A stretch of DNA of 64,000 nt from Arachis hypogaea. Lineage: Eukaryota > Streptophyta > Magnoliopsida > Fabales > Fabaceae. Positions 1 through 10,881 of the stretch are shown here, piece after piece (the stretch's first letter is position 1; each line of letters begins with the position of its first letter). The notes beneath the pieces are model-generated. The model was given only the letters and a program-made list of their open reading frames with translations, was not told the DNA's origin and ran no database searches. The DNA is taken from positions 87,357,671 to 87,421,670 of the forward strand of contig NC_092053.1 in assembly GCF_003086295.3 (NCBI RefSeq), in the 5' to 3' direction. Made by a program: the position numbers and the translations under genes.

Positions 1-257
1 AGCCTCTTCTTCCCTGAAATCATCCAAACAACTGCATCAAAGTCTTGCAAAATTTCATGAGAAATCTTTCATTCATAGCATTCAAGGAATATAACTAAAA
101 ACTCATGGAATTTGCATCAAAATCTTCATGTTTGAATGATTTAAGACAAGCATGACTATTTGGCCCAAATGATTACTTAAGGCTCAAGAAAATGCATAAA
201 ACAACTAAAAATAACAGAAAAATGCTAGTGAAACTAGCCTAAGATGCCTTGGCATCA
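1..257 (-). mobile_element. R1: 5' end of an Athila-like LTR, cut by the window edge
   Basis: Read on the minus strand from 257, the sequence begins TGATGCCAAGGCAT and continues through a region recognisably similar to the LTR start of R11 (read from 60062) and to the LTR of R5 at 37049. All share the order LTR tip, GTTTCACT, GCATGAAAC-like and GATGCA-containing AT-rich text. The preceding DNA resumes at 258 with R2 LTR sequence that matches 4571 onward, so R1 is an insertion into the 5' LTR of R2. The rest of R1 lies left of the window. Confidence 0.8.
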
Positions 258-2143
258 AATTGCGAATAGGGTTAGGTATTATATGAAAAGTTAAACTGTT
301 TCAGTATAGACTTAATGAACCTATACTTGGGACAGACTAACTATTCATACCGAAATTTACATAAGCTTTAAATACATACGTTAAACAGAGAAATCAGAAC
401 AGAGTAAAGAAACACAGAGAACAGAGTAACCAGAGAAGAATAAAGGGATACAGAGAAAAGAGTAACTAGAGCAAAGTAAAAAGACAAAGTGAAAAGAGTA
501 ATGTGATGAAGAGAAATGGTTTGAGTTACGATGTTGTAAAAGTAAAAGCTGTAAAGTTTGTATAGCATGATTGAACAGAGAAAGAAAAAGGTACTGCATA
601 AGAATGTGAAAGTGATGATGATAATGAGAATGATTATGTGATGATCTGCTGCGTGAATGCAGTCAGATAGATGGTGGTACGACCACTGAGAGTGCTTTCC
701 TTGGATACTTAGCTATAATGCTATTCTGTAAGTCAGAGGACTCTTACAGAGGTATCGAGAACACACGACTAGCATATACTCCTGTAAGTCAAAGGACTCT
801 TACAGTGAGAGTGTGTGTGTATGCTCCTGTAAGTCAAAGGACTCTTACAGTGAGAGTGTGTGTATGCTCTTGTAAGTCAAAGGACTCTTACAGAGAGTGT
901 CTTGGGCAGATATAAGTTAACTAGCTCCGCCATGCAAGTCAAAGGACTCTTGCAGTGGGTTACTAGTGCCGCCCTACAAGTCAAAGGAAAGTCAAAGGAC
1001 TCTTTCGAGGGACATTGCCAACAGGAAAGCCTTACCTGGTCAGAGGACTCCGGGTAACGTCGGGAGCGGGTATGTAACCGACAAATGAGCTCATTACCTG
1101 CGCTAGGGCTAGACATGCATCATACTTGGTAGTGCATTTCCTTTGTTATGATTGTGGTATGAATGTATGTTTTCCTGGTTTGTATTCTATTCTATGTGTC
1201 TGTTTTGTATTTTCTTGTATCCTTCTGTTTGTGTTTTGCTATCTGTTTTCTCTATCTTCTCTATTTATCTGTATCTTTTATTTACTGTTTTTTTTTTTGT
1301 ATTCTGCTTTTTACCTGCTAAATAACACGGAATTAATGAACTTAACTAATAACCCCGACCCTACTAAGAACTCCCCAGTTCTTACCCCTTCTCTCTCCCT
1401 TCCCCCTTCAGATGGAAGCATGAGTACCCTTCCGTAGTTCGCTGACGATCATTCACAAAACGGATTCCACTCTAAATAGTCTTCTGAGTCTAGAGTGAAC
1501 TCCGTTACCTGTTTATATATATATACTATGAGGCCAGCCAACGTCTGCACCCCGCTTTTCTACAAACTTTAGCCTAAGTCCTCCATACGATGTTGCTGTT
1601 ATGTGGCCACTCGATGAAGTACTTGAGAGACGCTCTTTGATGACATATGATCGTGCAGAGGAGTAGCAGATGATGTTTTACCTTTTGGTGACGTTCCACC
1701 TGACTTGAGTTTTGAAGACTTAGAGCGTACTTTCCCTCGCTTTAGTAGTTTAGAGGGAATAGGTGAGTATAGAGTCTAGACTAGCCTGGGTGCCAGCTTA
1801 GGGACTTCTTGAACAGGTCAGGGCCTGGGATGTTGTATGTATATATATGTATATAGTTATTATCTAGCTATATCTAGGGGTGTTCTAACTGCTTGTGATG
1901 TATTTATGTGTGGTTGCTTATAGCTGTTTTATCTGTTATTATTTGTGAATTGATTATAAATGATTCTGTTTATTAATTCGAACATTTTCAAAAAAAAAAA
2001 AAAGAAAAGTACCTCGCTAACTAACTACGCTTTTAACAATGAATCAGGCTCATATAATAAATAATAGATAATAATTAGGATGACAAATTGGTACCACTCA
2101 GTTTCTGGTATATCCTAGGCGTACTGAAAATTGGGTCGTTACA
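258..2143 (+). repeat. R2 5' LTR (3' half visible)
   Basis: It matches 4571-6519 of the 3' LTR almost base for base, with about 2% substitutions by eye. Indels include about 45 bp present only in the 3' copy near 6220-6265 and a missing hairpin unit near 980-1010. It ends GGGTCGTTACA, directly before the primer site. Its first ~1.98 kb (the counterpart of 2593-4570) lies left of the R1 insertion and outside the window. The short ORFs in it, including the pyrimidine-rich stretch at 1126-1437, resemble no known protein. Confidence 0.85.
726..1014 (+). repeat. Hairpin-unit tandem repeat in R2 5' LTR
   Basis: About six to seven units carry the core AAGTCAAAGGACTCTT inside short inverted arms (CTGTAAG...CTTACAG in some units, TGCAAG...CTTGCA in others), separated by GAGAGTGTGTGTATG-type spacers. 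The minus strand of each core reads TTTGACTT, which contains the WRKY W-box core TTGAC. The last unit is scrambled (the AAGTCAAAGG core is duplicated near 978-1000). Confidence 0.85.
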
Positions 2144-2145
2144 AT

Positions 2146-2160
2146 TCGGTATCAGAGCAG
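2146..2160 (+). promoter_or_regulatory. R2 primer binding site (initiator tRNA-Met type)
   Basis: The segment CGGTATCAGAGCAG, three to four bases after the LTR end, resembles TGGTATCAGAGC, the standard plant tRNA-iMet primer site. One or two bases differ from the perfect complement. Its position after the LTR tip sets the element on the plus strand. Confidence 0.8.
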
Positions 2161-2580
2161 TTCGTTCCCAGTAGAGCCTGGAGAGTGGACTGACTATGCT
2201 TTACTGCATACTCTGCTTGTGTGTCTCATGCTGTTAGGGTATCTTCAAGATACATTTGGCATGAATGTCTATGAGGGCTCATTTTGGGAATGTTCGTGCT
2301 TAACTTGAGATATTAAGACTGATCACCTTAATGTTGATTGTTTGGTGCGGATAAGACCTCAATGACTGTGAATAGGCATGGTTTAATCGAGATCCAAACG
2401 ACGAATCGATGTAAGACCAGCTATCCTAATAGCTGTTATGATATACATGGCAATGACTATGTTAGATTTGGATGCTGTAAGGAACGGACCTACCTCTTCG
2501 TCAGGATGGCTTGAAGAAAGTAGATCACTTGAAGATGGATTCTGCACGTGGCTGAAATTTTGAGGGCAAAATTTTCTTTT

Positions 2581-2592
2581 AGGAGGGTAGAA
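2581..2592 (+). promoter_or_regulatory. R2 polypurine tract
   Basis: AGGAGGGTAGAA lies immediately before the 3' LTR start TGTAAC, the place where plus-strand synthesis is primed. A T-rich run precedes it, as is common. Confidence 0.85.
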
Positions 2593-5500
2593 TGTAACAA
2601 CCCTAATTTTCGAGTACGCGAGATCTTTTCTGAAGACACGGATTTCTCCGAAAGATCAGTAAAGGGTACACTTCTTCTGTATCATCAAGCATATCAATCC
2701 TCATCGTCATTATATTATCTTTAACTCAGGACCTTAGTTGAGACAGCCCCGACAACGCAATCACGAAGAACCTAGTTTTTGAACCGTATCGGTTAGGGGT
2801 TTTGATTCGGTTTTTCGTAAATAGTCTCAGTTTGACAAACCGGACTCGATTCATGAGAGAAGAGAGATAATAGTATAATATTATCATTATATTATTATTA
2901 GAATATGCTTGAATGATATTATAAGGTTACCTGGTCTGTTTTAGTTAAAAACAGAAAATTGGTTTAACCGGGTTTACGGTTTACTAGTGCAGCTTAGCAC
3001 CAGCACTCTCTGATGACTTTAGCAATGCTAAGGCCTCATTATACATGTTTTATTCTCATAATAAATATGTTACTAGTTTCATTTATGCTAGTAGTTCAGA
3101 AAATAATTTTTAGAGATGTTTTTACAAGTGCTCCGATACACCTAGTTTTAGTAGTTTTACACTAGAGATATTTTAATATTATTTTAATCCACCTCCAAGC
3201 CAACCAATCACAACTTACCTTACACCCCCAAGACCTCCAAGGCTGTCTCATTTCATCATTTTGGACGAAAATAACAAGAGAGAAAAGAGAGAAACTTTCA
3301 TGAACACTTAATCTTCAAAGCTTGATTTCTTCTGAACCAAAACTCAAATCAAAACTCCGATTTCACCAAAATGATCTCCTCTTCTTCCTCTACATAACCA
3401 TGTAACTTATCAAGGATGGAAATAAGGTGAGATGGCTGTCCCCCTCCCATTTCAATTCGGTTTTCAAGGAAAACCATGCAAAACATGTGTTTTCTTGATG
3501 TTCTTCCTTAGGAATCATGCTTAACTTGACTTGAGGGCCAAGAAACGTGAATTTCCAGCAAGTATAAGGTGAGATATATCTTCCTAACATACTGAGTGAG
3601 ATTTGGTCAGTTGAGAGTTTGTGGATTTAAAGTTGTTCTTGATGTGTTTTAGGAGGAAAAATTGCTTTAAGAACACTTCAAAGAGTAACCGGATTTGGAG
3701 CAGCAAATCATGGTAGGGATTGACGAATTTAATCTTGATTGATTGTGTTTGAGTTTTGTGATTATGATATGGTTTGGCTGTGCTTGAAATTGATTGTTTG
3801 TATGAGTAATTCTTGTTGAAATTTTGGTGAAAATTTGATGAAATTTGATGATATTCAACTTTGAATTTGTGTTCTTCATGGCTGCTGGAAAAACGAACCC
3901 TAGACCTTAAATTGGGGTTCAATTTGTGTTGAAATCATGTAGAAAAGATGGGGTTTTAGTGGCTGCAAATTTATTATGAATTATGGTAAAAATCGGTTGC
4001 TGAAAAGACTGAAAAACGGGTAAAAACAGAGAAAGAATCTGAAGAATTTATGAAGAACATGAAGAACACTTTGAGTATGGTGAAGAACATTGAAGAACAC
4101 CTTTTAGATATTAGAAAGGGCAAGGAAGTAAATATTTTGGTGTTTGAGGGGTTATTTTGTAATTTCTGAAGGTTAGGATGGTTAAAGTAGAAATATTAAA
4201 AGTTACAGGTGGTAAAAAGTGAATTTTTAAAGGTTAAAAGTTAAAAAGGGGTAATTTTCGAAAATTTATTGAGAAAATAATAAATAATAATATTTAATTA
4301 AAAATATTATTTTAATAAAAATAATAAAATAATGCGGAAAAGGCAGTTTTCTGTAAAAGCTTTAGAAAGACAACTTTAAGCGCAGAATCTCATAATTACC
4401 TTCATAAAACACTTAGGGAGTGGTAAGAACATATTAGTGAGGCAAAGATAAATGAAAGATAAAAAGTTAAAGAAAAGATAAAAAAAACCAAAGAAAAGTC
4501 TGTAAAGTTTTAATGATAGAAAAACAGATAGAGACTTGTGAACGAACTAGGGCAACATAGTTAGTCCTGGAATTACGAATAGGGTTAGGTATTATATGAA
4601 AAGTTAAACTGTTTCAGTATAGACTTAATGAACCTATACTTGGGACAGACTAACTATTCATACCGAAATTTACATAAGCTTTAAATACATACGTTAAACA
4701 GAGAAATCAGAACAGAGTAAAGAAACACAGAGAACAGAGTAACCAGAGCAGAATAAAGGGATACAGAGAAAAGAGTAACCAGAGCAAAGTAAAAAGACAA
4801 AGAGAAAAGAGTAATGTGATGAAGAGAAATGGTTTGAGTTACGATGTTGTAAAAGTAAAAGCTGTAAAGTTTGTATAGCATGATTGAACAGAGAAAGAAA
4901 AAGGTACTGCATAAGAATATGAAAGTGATGATGATAATGAAAATGATTATGCGATGATCTGCTGCGTGAAGGCAGTCAGATAGATGCTGGTACGACCACT
5001 GAGAGTGCTTTCCTGGGATACTTAGCTATAATGCTATTCTGTAAGTCAGAGGACTCTTATAGAGGTATCGAGAACACACGACTAGCATATACTCCTGTAA
5101 GTCAAAGGACTCTTACAGTGAGAGTGTGTGTGTATGCTCCTGTAAGTCAAAGGACTCTTACAGTGAGAGTGTGTGTATGCCCTTGTATGTCAAAGGACTC
5201 TTACAGAGAGTGTGTTGGGCAGATATAAGTTAACTAGCTCCGCCATGCAAGTCAAAGGACTCTTGCAGTGGGTTGCTAGTGCCGCCCTACAAGTCAAAGG
5301 ACTCTTGCAGTTGTTTGACTCACAAGTCAAAGGACTCTTGCGAGGGACATTGCCAACAGGAAAGCCTTACCTGGTCAGAGGACTCCGGGTAACGTCGGGA
5401 GCGGGTATGTAACCGACAAATGAGCTCATTACCTGCGCTAGGGCTAGACATGCATCATACTTGGTAGTGCATTTCCTTTGTTATGATTGTGGTATGAATG

Positions 5501-6519
5501 TATATTTTCCTTGTTTGTATTCTATTCTATGTGTCTGTTTTGTATTTTCTTGTATCTTTCTGTTTGTGTTCTGCTATCTGTTTTCTTTATCTTCTCTATT
5601 TGTCTGTATCTTCTATTTACTGTTTTTTTGTATTCTACTATTTACCTGCTAAATAACACAGAATTAATGAACTTAACTAATAACCCCGACCCTACTAAGA
5701 ACTCTCCAGTTCTTACCCCTTCTCTCTCCCTTCCCCCTTCAGATGGAAGCATGGGTACCCTTCCGTAGTTCGCTGACGATCGTTCACAAAACGGATTCCA
5801 CTCTAAATAGTCTTCTGAGTCTAGAGTGAACTCCGTTACCTGTTTATATGTATATACTATGAGGCCAGCCAACGTCTGCACCCCGCTTTTCTACAAACTT
5901 TAGCCTAAGTCCTACGTACGATGTTGCTGTTTTGTGGCCACTCGATGAAGTACTTGAGAGACGCTCTTTGATGACATATGATCGTGTAGAGGAGTAGCAG
6001 ATGATGTTCTACCTTTTGGTGACGTTCCACCTGACTTGAGTTTTGAAGACTTAGAGCGTACTTTCCTTCGCTTTAGTAGTTTAGAGGGAATAGGTGAGTA
6101 TAGAGTCTAGACTAGCCTGGGTGCCAGCTTAGGGACTTCTTGAACAGGTCATGGCCTGGGATGTTGTATGTATATATATGTATATAGTTATTATCTAGCT
6201 ATATCTAGGGGTGTTCTAACTAAAAGTCTATACTCTAATAAAGGCTGAATCACTAAATGTTGTTAGCTGCTTGTGATGTATTTATGTGTGGTTGCTTATA
6301 ACTATTTTATCTGTTATTATTTGTGAATTGATTATAAATGATTCTGTTTATTAATTCAAACGTTTTCAAAAAAAGAAAAGAAAAGTACCTCGCTAACTAA
6401 CTACGCTTTCAACAACGAATCAGGCTCATATAATAAATAATAGATAATAACTAGGATGACAAATTGGTAGCACTCAGTTTCTGGTATATCCTAGGCATAC
6501 TGAAAATTGGATCGTTACA
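2593..6519 (+). repeat. R2 3' LTR, 3.93 kb
   Basis: It runs from TGTAACAACCCTAA to GGATCGTTACA. The first 2 kb (2593-4570) is AT-rich and unique in the window; I see no convincing ORF there. From 4571 it duplicates the visible 5' LTR. At almost 4 kb it is long even for Tekay/Del elements and makes up most of the element's length. Confidence 0.85.
5039..5345 (+). repeat. Hairpin-unit tandem repeat in R2 3' LTR
   Basis: This copy has seven units of the AAGTCAAAGGACTCTT hairpin. The first four have GTAAG/CTTAC-type arms, the fifth GCAAG/CTTGC, and the last two ACAAG/CTTGC, so the arms change largely together. It is the better-preserved partner of 726-1014. Confidence 0.85.
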
Positions 6520-6794
6520 TGGGCTGACCTTTCTGATAAGATAAGTTAGTTATCTTATCTTATCTTATCCTGTTTTGGATGAAGTCAGCTTATCTTCAAG
6601 GGAACCGCCTTTATCTCTATAGGCTGGGATTGCCTTTGGATTTGGGTCGTGTTCCTCTATTTGGGCCCTTTATTGGGCTTTCCTGTCGATATGGCCGAGT
6701 TCTTTGTAACAAAGTCAGTCCGCTTGACCTTAACAGGTCGGTCGCTGCATCGTCGATCATCCCAGGTCGGATAGCTCGACCCAGGGTATGAACA
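6520..6794 (-). repeat. R3 3' LTR, remnant
   Basis: It matches the last 275 bp (plus view) of the 542-bp LTRs at 16113-16654 and 19526-20067 and ends in GGGTATGAACA. The other half is missing because R2 inserted at 6519/6520 and the remainder lies beyond R2, outside the window. Confidence 0.85.
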
Positions 6795-6808
6795 GTGCCC
6801 CTGCTTGA
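6795..6808 (-). promoter_or_regulatory. R3 polypurine tract
   Basis: On the minus strand AGCAGGGGCAC directly precedes the LTR start TGTTCATACC. The same sequence sits beside the R4 LTR at 16655. It fixes the minus orientation of the element. Confidence 0.75.
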
Positions 6809-7421
6809 GCTCGGTCTTCTTTGTCGAGGTCGAGTCCTTTGACTTTGATCCTTCTCGTAGCGAAGCCGAACTCAAGCATTTTGTCGACTTCTTTTGTAGC
6901 AGCTTTTGAATGTAGAACGTTTTCCTCTACAAGCGCGCGCTTTTATATCGGTGCATTGGGAACGGTTTCTCTTCTTTCGCCCTTTTCGTAACTTCTTCGC
7001 TTTTTTCCCTTCATTCTCTTCGCTTTTTTTGCATGTTTTGAAAGTTTGAACATTTTCGTGATTTTGCATTTGTTTCTCGCTGTAAATGCATTTTTCTTGG
7101 CTTTCTTTTGTGTGTTCCTCTGGCATTTCCATCGAGGCTTTATACGGTTTTTGTTTGTTGCTTCTGATTTTTTACTATCTGATAGAAACTCTGCATTCGT
7201 TCCTTGCTTTGCTTGATTGCTTTTTGTCGCATTTCTCAAAAGTTCGTATTTTTAACATTTTTCCATATAGCGTGTTTTGATGTTTGGGGAATGCTTCTTG
7301 GTTGACTGTGATGACTTATGCTTCTGGAAATACCTGCATCGTATTGAGTTGTTTTCTCTCTTGTCCTAGATGTTTTTAGTAATCCCATCTTCTTTTCTTA
7401 CTTGTAGGATTAGTTGGCCTC
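6795..7421 (+). promoter_or_regulatory. Upstream region of the R3 antisense ORF
   Basis: These 627 bp between the LTR and the antisense ORF contain a TATA-like TTTTATATCG at 6941-6950 and a long pyrimidine-rich stretch (6960-7080) of the type common in plant 5' UTRs. The equivalent region of R4 (16655-17742) is about 460 bp longer, so R3 has lost internal pieces. Promoter activity for the plus-strand ORF is inference. Confidence 0.45.
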
Positions 7422-8225
7422 ATGTCTTCTCGCAATAACATTGTAGAGATGTCTTCCAGAGTTCCCGAGGGGATGTCCGATTTCCTGGACTCCCTTGTTT
7501 TGTTGTGTGTTTCTATTGTGGATGCTGAATTTTGCACAGAGCTGAGGAAGCGCCATAGGATTTGTGATAACCGTGCCCGCGAGAGTGATTACGAGCTTGT
7601 TGCTCCTGATTCTGATGAGAGAGTTTGTTTTCCGACTTCCGTCGAGGGGGAGCGTCCCTCTTTCTATGCTTATGAATACTTCTTCAGCCAATTAAACGTT
7701 ACTTTCCCTTTTACTGCTTTTGAAACTGACTTGTTGTGGTCCTGCAATATTGCTCCGTCCCAGCTCCATCCCAACTCTTGGGGTTTTATCAAAATATTTC
7801 AACTTCTTTGTCAGGAGTTGGACATAACACCTTCTGAAACTCTTTTCCTTTATCTTTTTGTCTCAGCCAAACCTGGAGGTTCCTCTAAAAAGAAAGCTTC
7901 CTGGGTTTCCTTCAGGTCAGCCCAGGGGCATAAAGTTTTTGCCATGTATGATGAGTCGTTTAAAGATTTTAAGAACTATTTCTTCCGAGTCCGTGCCGTT
8001 GAGGGGGTTTGCCCCTTTTTTCTTGATGAAAATGATGAGCCTGCTTTTCCTCTGGAGTGGAAAAAGAATGTAAGAGTGCCACGTTACACATGGGAAATGA
8101 TTAGTGAGGTTGAGCGGGCCTTTGTAGTTGTTCTTGAAGATTTGTGGGGGAAGCCTCCCCACCTGGGCACGAAGAGATTTTTGAGTGATCCATCTTTGGT
8201 TCGGGCTGCTTTGGGTACTATCTGA
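7422..8225 (+). CDS. Tat antisense ORF, exon 1 (gypsy-type transposon protein family)
   Basis: An open frame of 267 residues starts MSSRNNIVEMSSRVPEG. It resembles the plant family annotated as 'putative gypsy type transposon' (PF04195 as I recall), of unknown molecular function, found in Tat-type elements. Typical features are the internal LHPNSWGFIKIFQLLC segment and the RVPRYTWEM region. The ORF lies on the strand opposite gag-pol. A GT donor at 8215-8216 and a CAG acceptor ending at 8298 would join it in phase to the downstream coiled-coil ORF via an 84-bp intron, with the unspliced frame ending at the TGA at 8223. The second copy (R4) keeps both splice sites but has a one-base deletion in exon 1. 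Splicing is inference from the conserved sites. Confidence 0.7.
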   Translation: MSSRNNIVEMSSRVPEGMSDFLDSLVLLCVSIVDAEFCTELRKRHRICDNRARESDYELVAPDSDERVCFPTSVEGERPSFYAYEYFFSQLNVTFPFTAFETDLLWSCNIAPSQLHPNSWGFIKIFQLLCQELDITPSETLFLYLFVSAKPGGSSKKKASWVSFRSAQGHKVFAMYDESFKDFKNYFFRVRAVEGVCPFFLDENDEPAFPLEWKKNVRVPRYTWEMISEVERAFVVVLEDLWGKPPHLGTKRFLSDPSLVRAALGTI

Positions 8226-8298
8226 TTTGTTTTTATACTTGCTCCCGAGCTTTGCTTCTCCTGTGTTGTAACTTGTCTTTGATTTTTGTGTTTTTCAG

Positions 8299-9322
8299 AG
8301 ATGTCGATTCCATGAGGGCCTATAAGAAGGCGAAGAAGGCGACCGCTGCTTTAAACATCTCGGCCAAGGCAGCCGGAGAAGGATCTTCTCAGCCTCCAGT
8401 TAAACTTCCTATATCGAGTTCTCCCAGGCCGAGGAAAGCAATTCCTACTCCTCGGGTCCATCTAGCCGATCCTCCACAATCTTCTGTTGCAACTTCCGGT
8501 GCCCCTCCTAGTAAAAAGCAAAAAATAATTGAGCCTTTCAACCTTGATGCTCCTGACTTTGATGCGATTGAGTTTGTAAATCAACAAATCGGCCCTTATG
8601 GTGTTCTTCCTATGGACGACGTGTCGCTTCTTCATCATTTTGATTATATCACCCGGAGTGGTATCAAGGTGGCACACATGGGGGCGGCCCTATATCGAAC
8701 TGCTCAAAGTCTTCCTCTCCATGCCACTAATGCTTTTATGGAGGAGGCCAAACAGGAGTTTGATCGGATGAGGGGCTTGAAGGAGGAACTTGAAGTAAGG
8801 GTGGCCAAGTTGGAGAAAGACTTGGAGAATGAAAAGGCTAGCTCTACTTCTCTGGCTGGTTCTCTGAGACTGGCCGAGGACACGACTATCCGGCATAAGG
8901 ACAGTTATTTGACGTCTTACCTTTAGGTGTTGCGTCTGAGAGAAGAGTTGGAGAATGCCCGGGCTAATTATTCCGAACTCCAAGGTCATCTTGTTGGCAG
9001 TGTAACTGCTGCCTATGAGAACCTGAGGGAACAAGTTCGGGTTATTGCTCCCGAGGCCGACCTGACCCTCTTTAGCTTGGAGAACGTTGTCAGGGATGGC
9101 AAGGTTGTCCCTGATGACGAGGATGAGGATGATGTCGATCCTCTCCCTGTAGCCTCTACCAAGGTGTCGACTTCTGCTGTCCCTGCCAAGGTTGGTCCTC
9201 CCGCTTCTGACCCCGACTGCCAGATCTTGAACCGGGATGACGGTACTGTAGATGTCGTTCCTCTCCAGACTCGGCCTCCGTCTCCTCAGCCTAATGCTGC
9301 TAAAAAATCTTCTGACCCTTAG
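8299..9322 (+). pseudogene. Tat antisense ORF, exon 2 (coiled coil), broken
   Basis: The region encodes a basic, proline-rich start (RAYKKAKKAT), then a globular stretch, then a long heptad-rich coiled coil (FDRMRGLKEELEVRVAKL and on), and an acidic tail (DDEDEDDVD). Compared with R4 it has a 10-bp deletion at about 8305 that shifts the frame right after the expected splice junction. It also has a TAG at 8924-8926 where R4 reads CGGGAG, after which the frame continues 8927-9322. Function is unknown; a structural or nucleic-acid-binding role would fit the basic and coiled-coil segments, but that is a guess. Confidence 0.7.
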
Positions 9323-10880
9323 TTTTAATCTTTATTCTGGATATGTAGTTTGCCCGGCTTGTAGGCTTTTTTAAACTCTTTATGTTTTGTTAATTGCTGA
9401 CACTTTCCCGTTGCTTGCCCAGCAACTTTTGTTTTTTATGAAAACCAAATGGTAGCATGCTTTAACTTTTTTGAGATAGGTTTTGGTGGCCTCTGAGGCT
9501 TTTATAACCTTGTGGATGATATCGCGCTTTTGTGCTTGACTTGGTATCTCTTTTGGATTGCTTTGTACTTTGTATCTTGAATCCTTTGTGGTTGTGACTA
9601 GGTAGGTCTAACTTGATTTTTGGTTTGTTCTCGCTCCGGCTTGTATTTCTGACGATTTGTAACCGATTTCTTCAAGTTAGTCCTCTGAGTTGTTTTCGCA
9701 GTCCTTTTCTAAGTTATTTTTGTAATCCCTTTCCTGGATCTTTGTCAGGTCTCTTTCAGGGATTGCATTGATAACTTTCCAGTTGTAGGAGTCCGACTTG
9801 GTCATATCGGTCTCCTTTAAGTTATTTTTGTAATCTTCTTTCTTGGATCTTTGTCCGATCTCTTTCAGGGATTAATTTTATAACTTTTTAGTTGTAGGAG
9901 TCCGACTTGGTTATATCGGTCTCCTTTAAGTTATTTGTAGTCCTCTTTATTGGATCTTTGTCAGATCTCTTTCAGGGACTACGTTGATAACTTTTAAGTA
10001 ATAGGAGTCCGACTTGGTTATATCGGTCTCCTTTAAGTTATTTGTAGTCCTCTTTCTTGGATCTTTGTTAGATCTCTTTCAGGGGCTACGTTGATAACTT
10101 AGTAGGAGTCCGACTTGGTTATATCGGTCTCCTTTAAGTTATTTGTAGTTCTCTTTCTTGGATCTTTGTCAGATCTCTTTCAAGGACTACGTTGATAAGT
10201 TTTAAGTAGTAGGAGTCCGACTTGGTTATATCAGTCTCCTTTAAGTTATTTGTAGTCCTCTTTCTTGGATCTTTGTCAGATCTCTTTCAGGGACTACTTT
10301 GATAACTTCTCATTTTGGGCTGATTTTGTCATGTCGAGCCCTTCTAAGTTAAAGTAATCCTCTTTAATAGGGTTGGCCAGACCTCTTTCCAGGGTTTACT
10401 TATAACTTGGGTTGACTTGGTCTGACTTCTCAATGTCGGCCAGTCTTTAAGTTATTATTTTAGCATTCCGTAAGACCTCGTCAGGTTCTTTTTTGGATCG
10501 CTTTTGATAGCTTCTTACATTATTCTGTGTTCATCTTTGTCGATCTGTAGAAAGTGGTTGCCATTTCTAGATCGTCCTTTGGGTGAATCGCATTTTCACC
10601 TTTATCGGACGGTTGTCTTTATCGTGATTGTGCAGTGAAATTGTTTTTCACTTTCTGCCGATCTGTTGCTTTATAATCAGACGATGAATACTTCAGATTA
10701 ATGCGTCTTGAAATCTTTGTAGAATATCTAAAATATATTTTATTTAAAGGAAGAGTGCAAGTATATACATATGAGATTGTCTAAGTCTCAACTTGGTGCC
10801 TCATTAAAAAACCTTTTCAGGAAAAAGAGTGCATCCAATGATGAGATCTTTTATCTTTTCTAACTGTAGTACCTTCTGAG
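9323..10880. other. R3 non-coding region between antisense ORF and integrase
   Basis: This T-rich region has no supported ORF. The middle (about 9690-10320) is a tandem repeat, described separately. The right part (10320-10880) degenerates from the repeat into unique AT-rich text. The region corresponds to the 3' untranslated part of the gag-pol transcript. Confidence 0.7.
9690..10320. repeat. Tandem repeat, about 105-bp unit, in R3 3' region
   Basis: Units are marked by GTCCGACTTGG at 9791, 9900, 10007, 10108 and 10214, giving spacings of 109, 107, 101 and 106 bp. Each unit also contains ATATCGGTCTCCTTTAAG and TTGGATCTTTGTCAGATC. About five and a half copies are recognisable; they are diverged at the edges and more alike in the centre. 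Tat/Ogre elements are known to carry tandem repeats in this position. Confidence 0.9.
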
Positions 10881-10881
10881 G

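Larger units (their letters stand above)
2144..2592 (+). other. R2 interior, 449 bp, non-coding
   Basis: The whole interior between the LTRs is 449 bp. It holds the primer site at its left end and the purine tract AGGAGGGTAGAA (2581-2592) directly before the 3' LTR. I find no reading frame resembling gag or pol. Interiors this short are seen in non-autonomous (LARD/TRIM-like) elements, although here the LTRs rather than the interior are large. Confidence 0.8.
258..6519 (+). mobile_element. R2: non-autonomous Tekay/Del-like LTR element with giant LTRs
   Basis: The order is partial 5' LTR (258-2143), primer site, a 449-bp interior, polypurine tract, and a complete 3' LTR (2593-6519). The LTR termini TGTAACAACCC and CGTTACA and a primer site resembling the 3' end complement of initiator tRNA-Met are typical of Tekay/Del chromoviruses, which have long LTRs. 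No gag, protease, RT or integrase is present, so the element must be mobilised in trans. It inserted into the left LTR of R3: the R3 LTR text resumes at 6520 (TGGGC would be the target duplication; its partner is outside the window). Confidence 0.85.

Noticed and set aside
1126..1437. 103-codon ORF in the R2 LTR (and 5487-5768)
   Set aside because: It lies in a pyrimidine-rich LTR stretch. The translation is a run of F, L, C and S, and the two LTR copies differ in frame.
2593..4570. Captured host gene fragment in the left half of the R2 LTR
   Set aside because: The text around 3290-3600 resembles a plant 5' UTR with short ATGs, but no frame above 70 codons has recognisable protein similarity.
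6519..6524. Target duplication TGGGC for R2
   Set aside because: Only the right copy is inside the window; the left end of R2 is not visible, so it cannot be confirmed.
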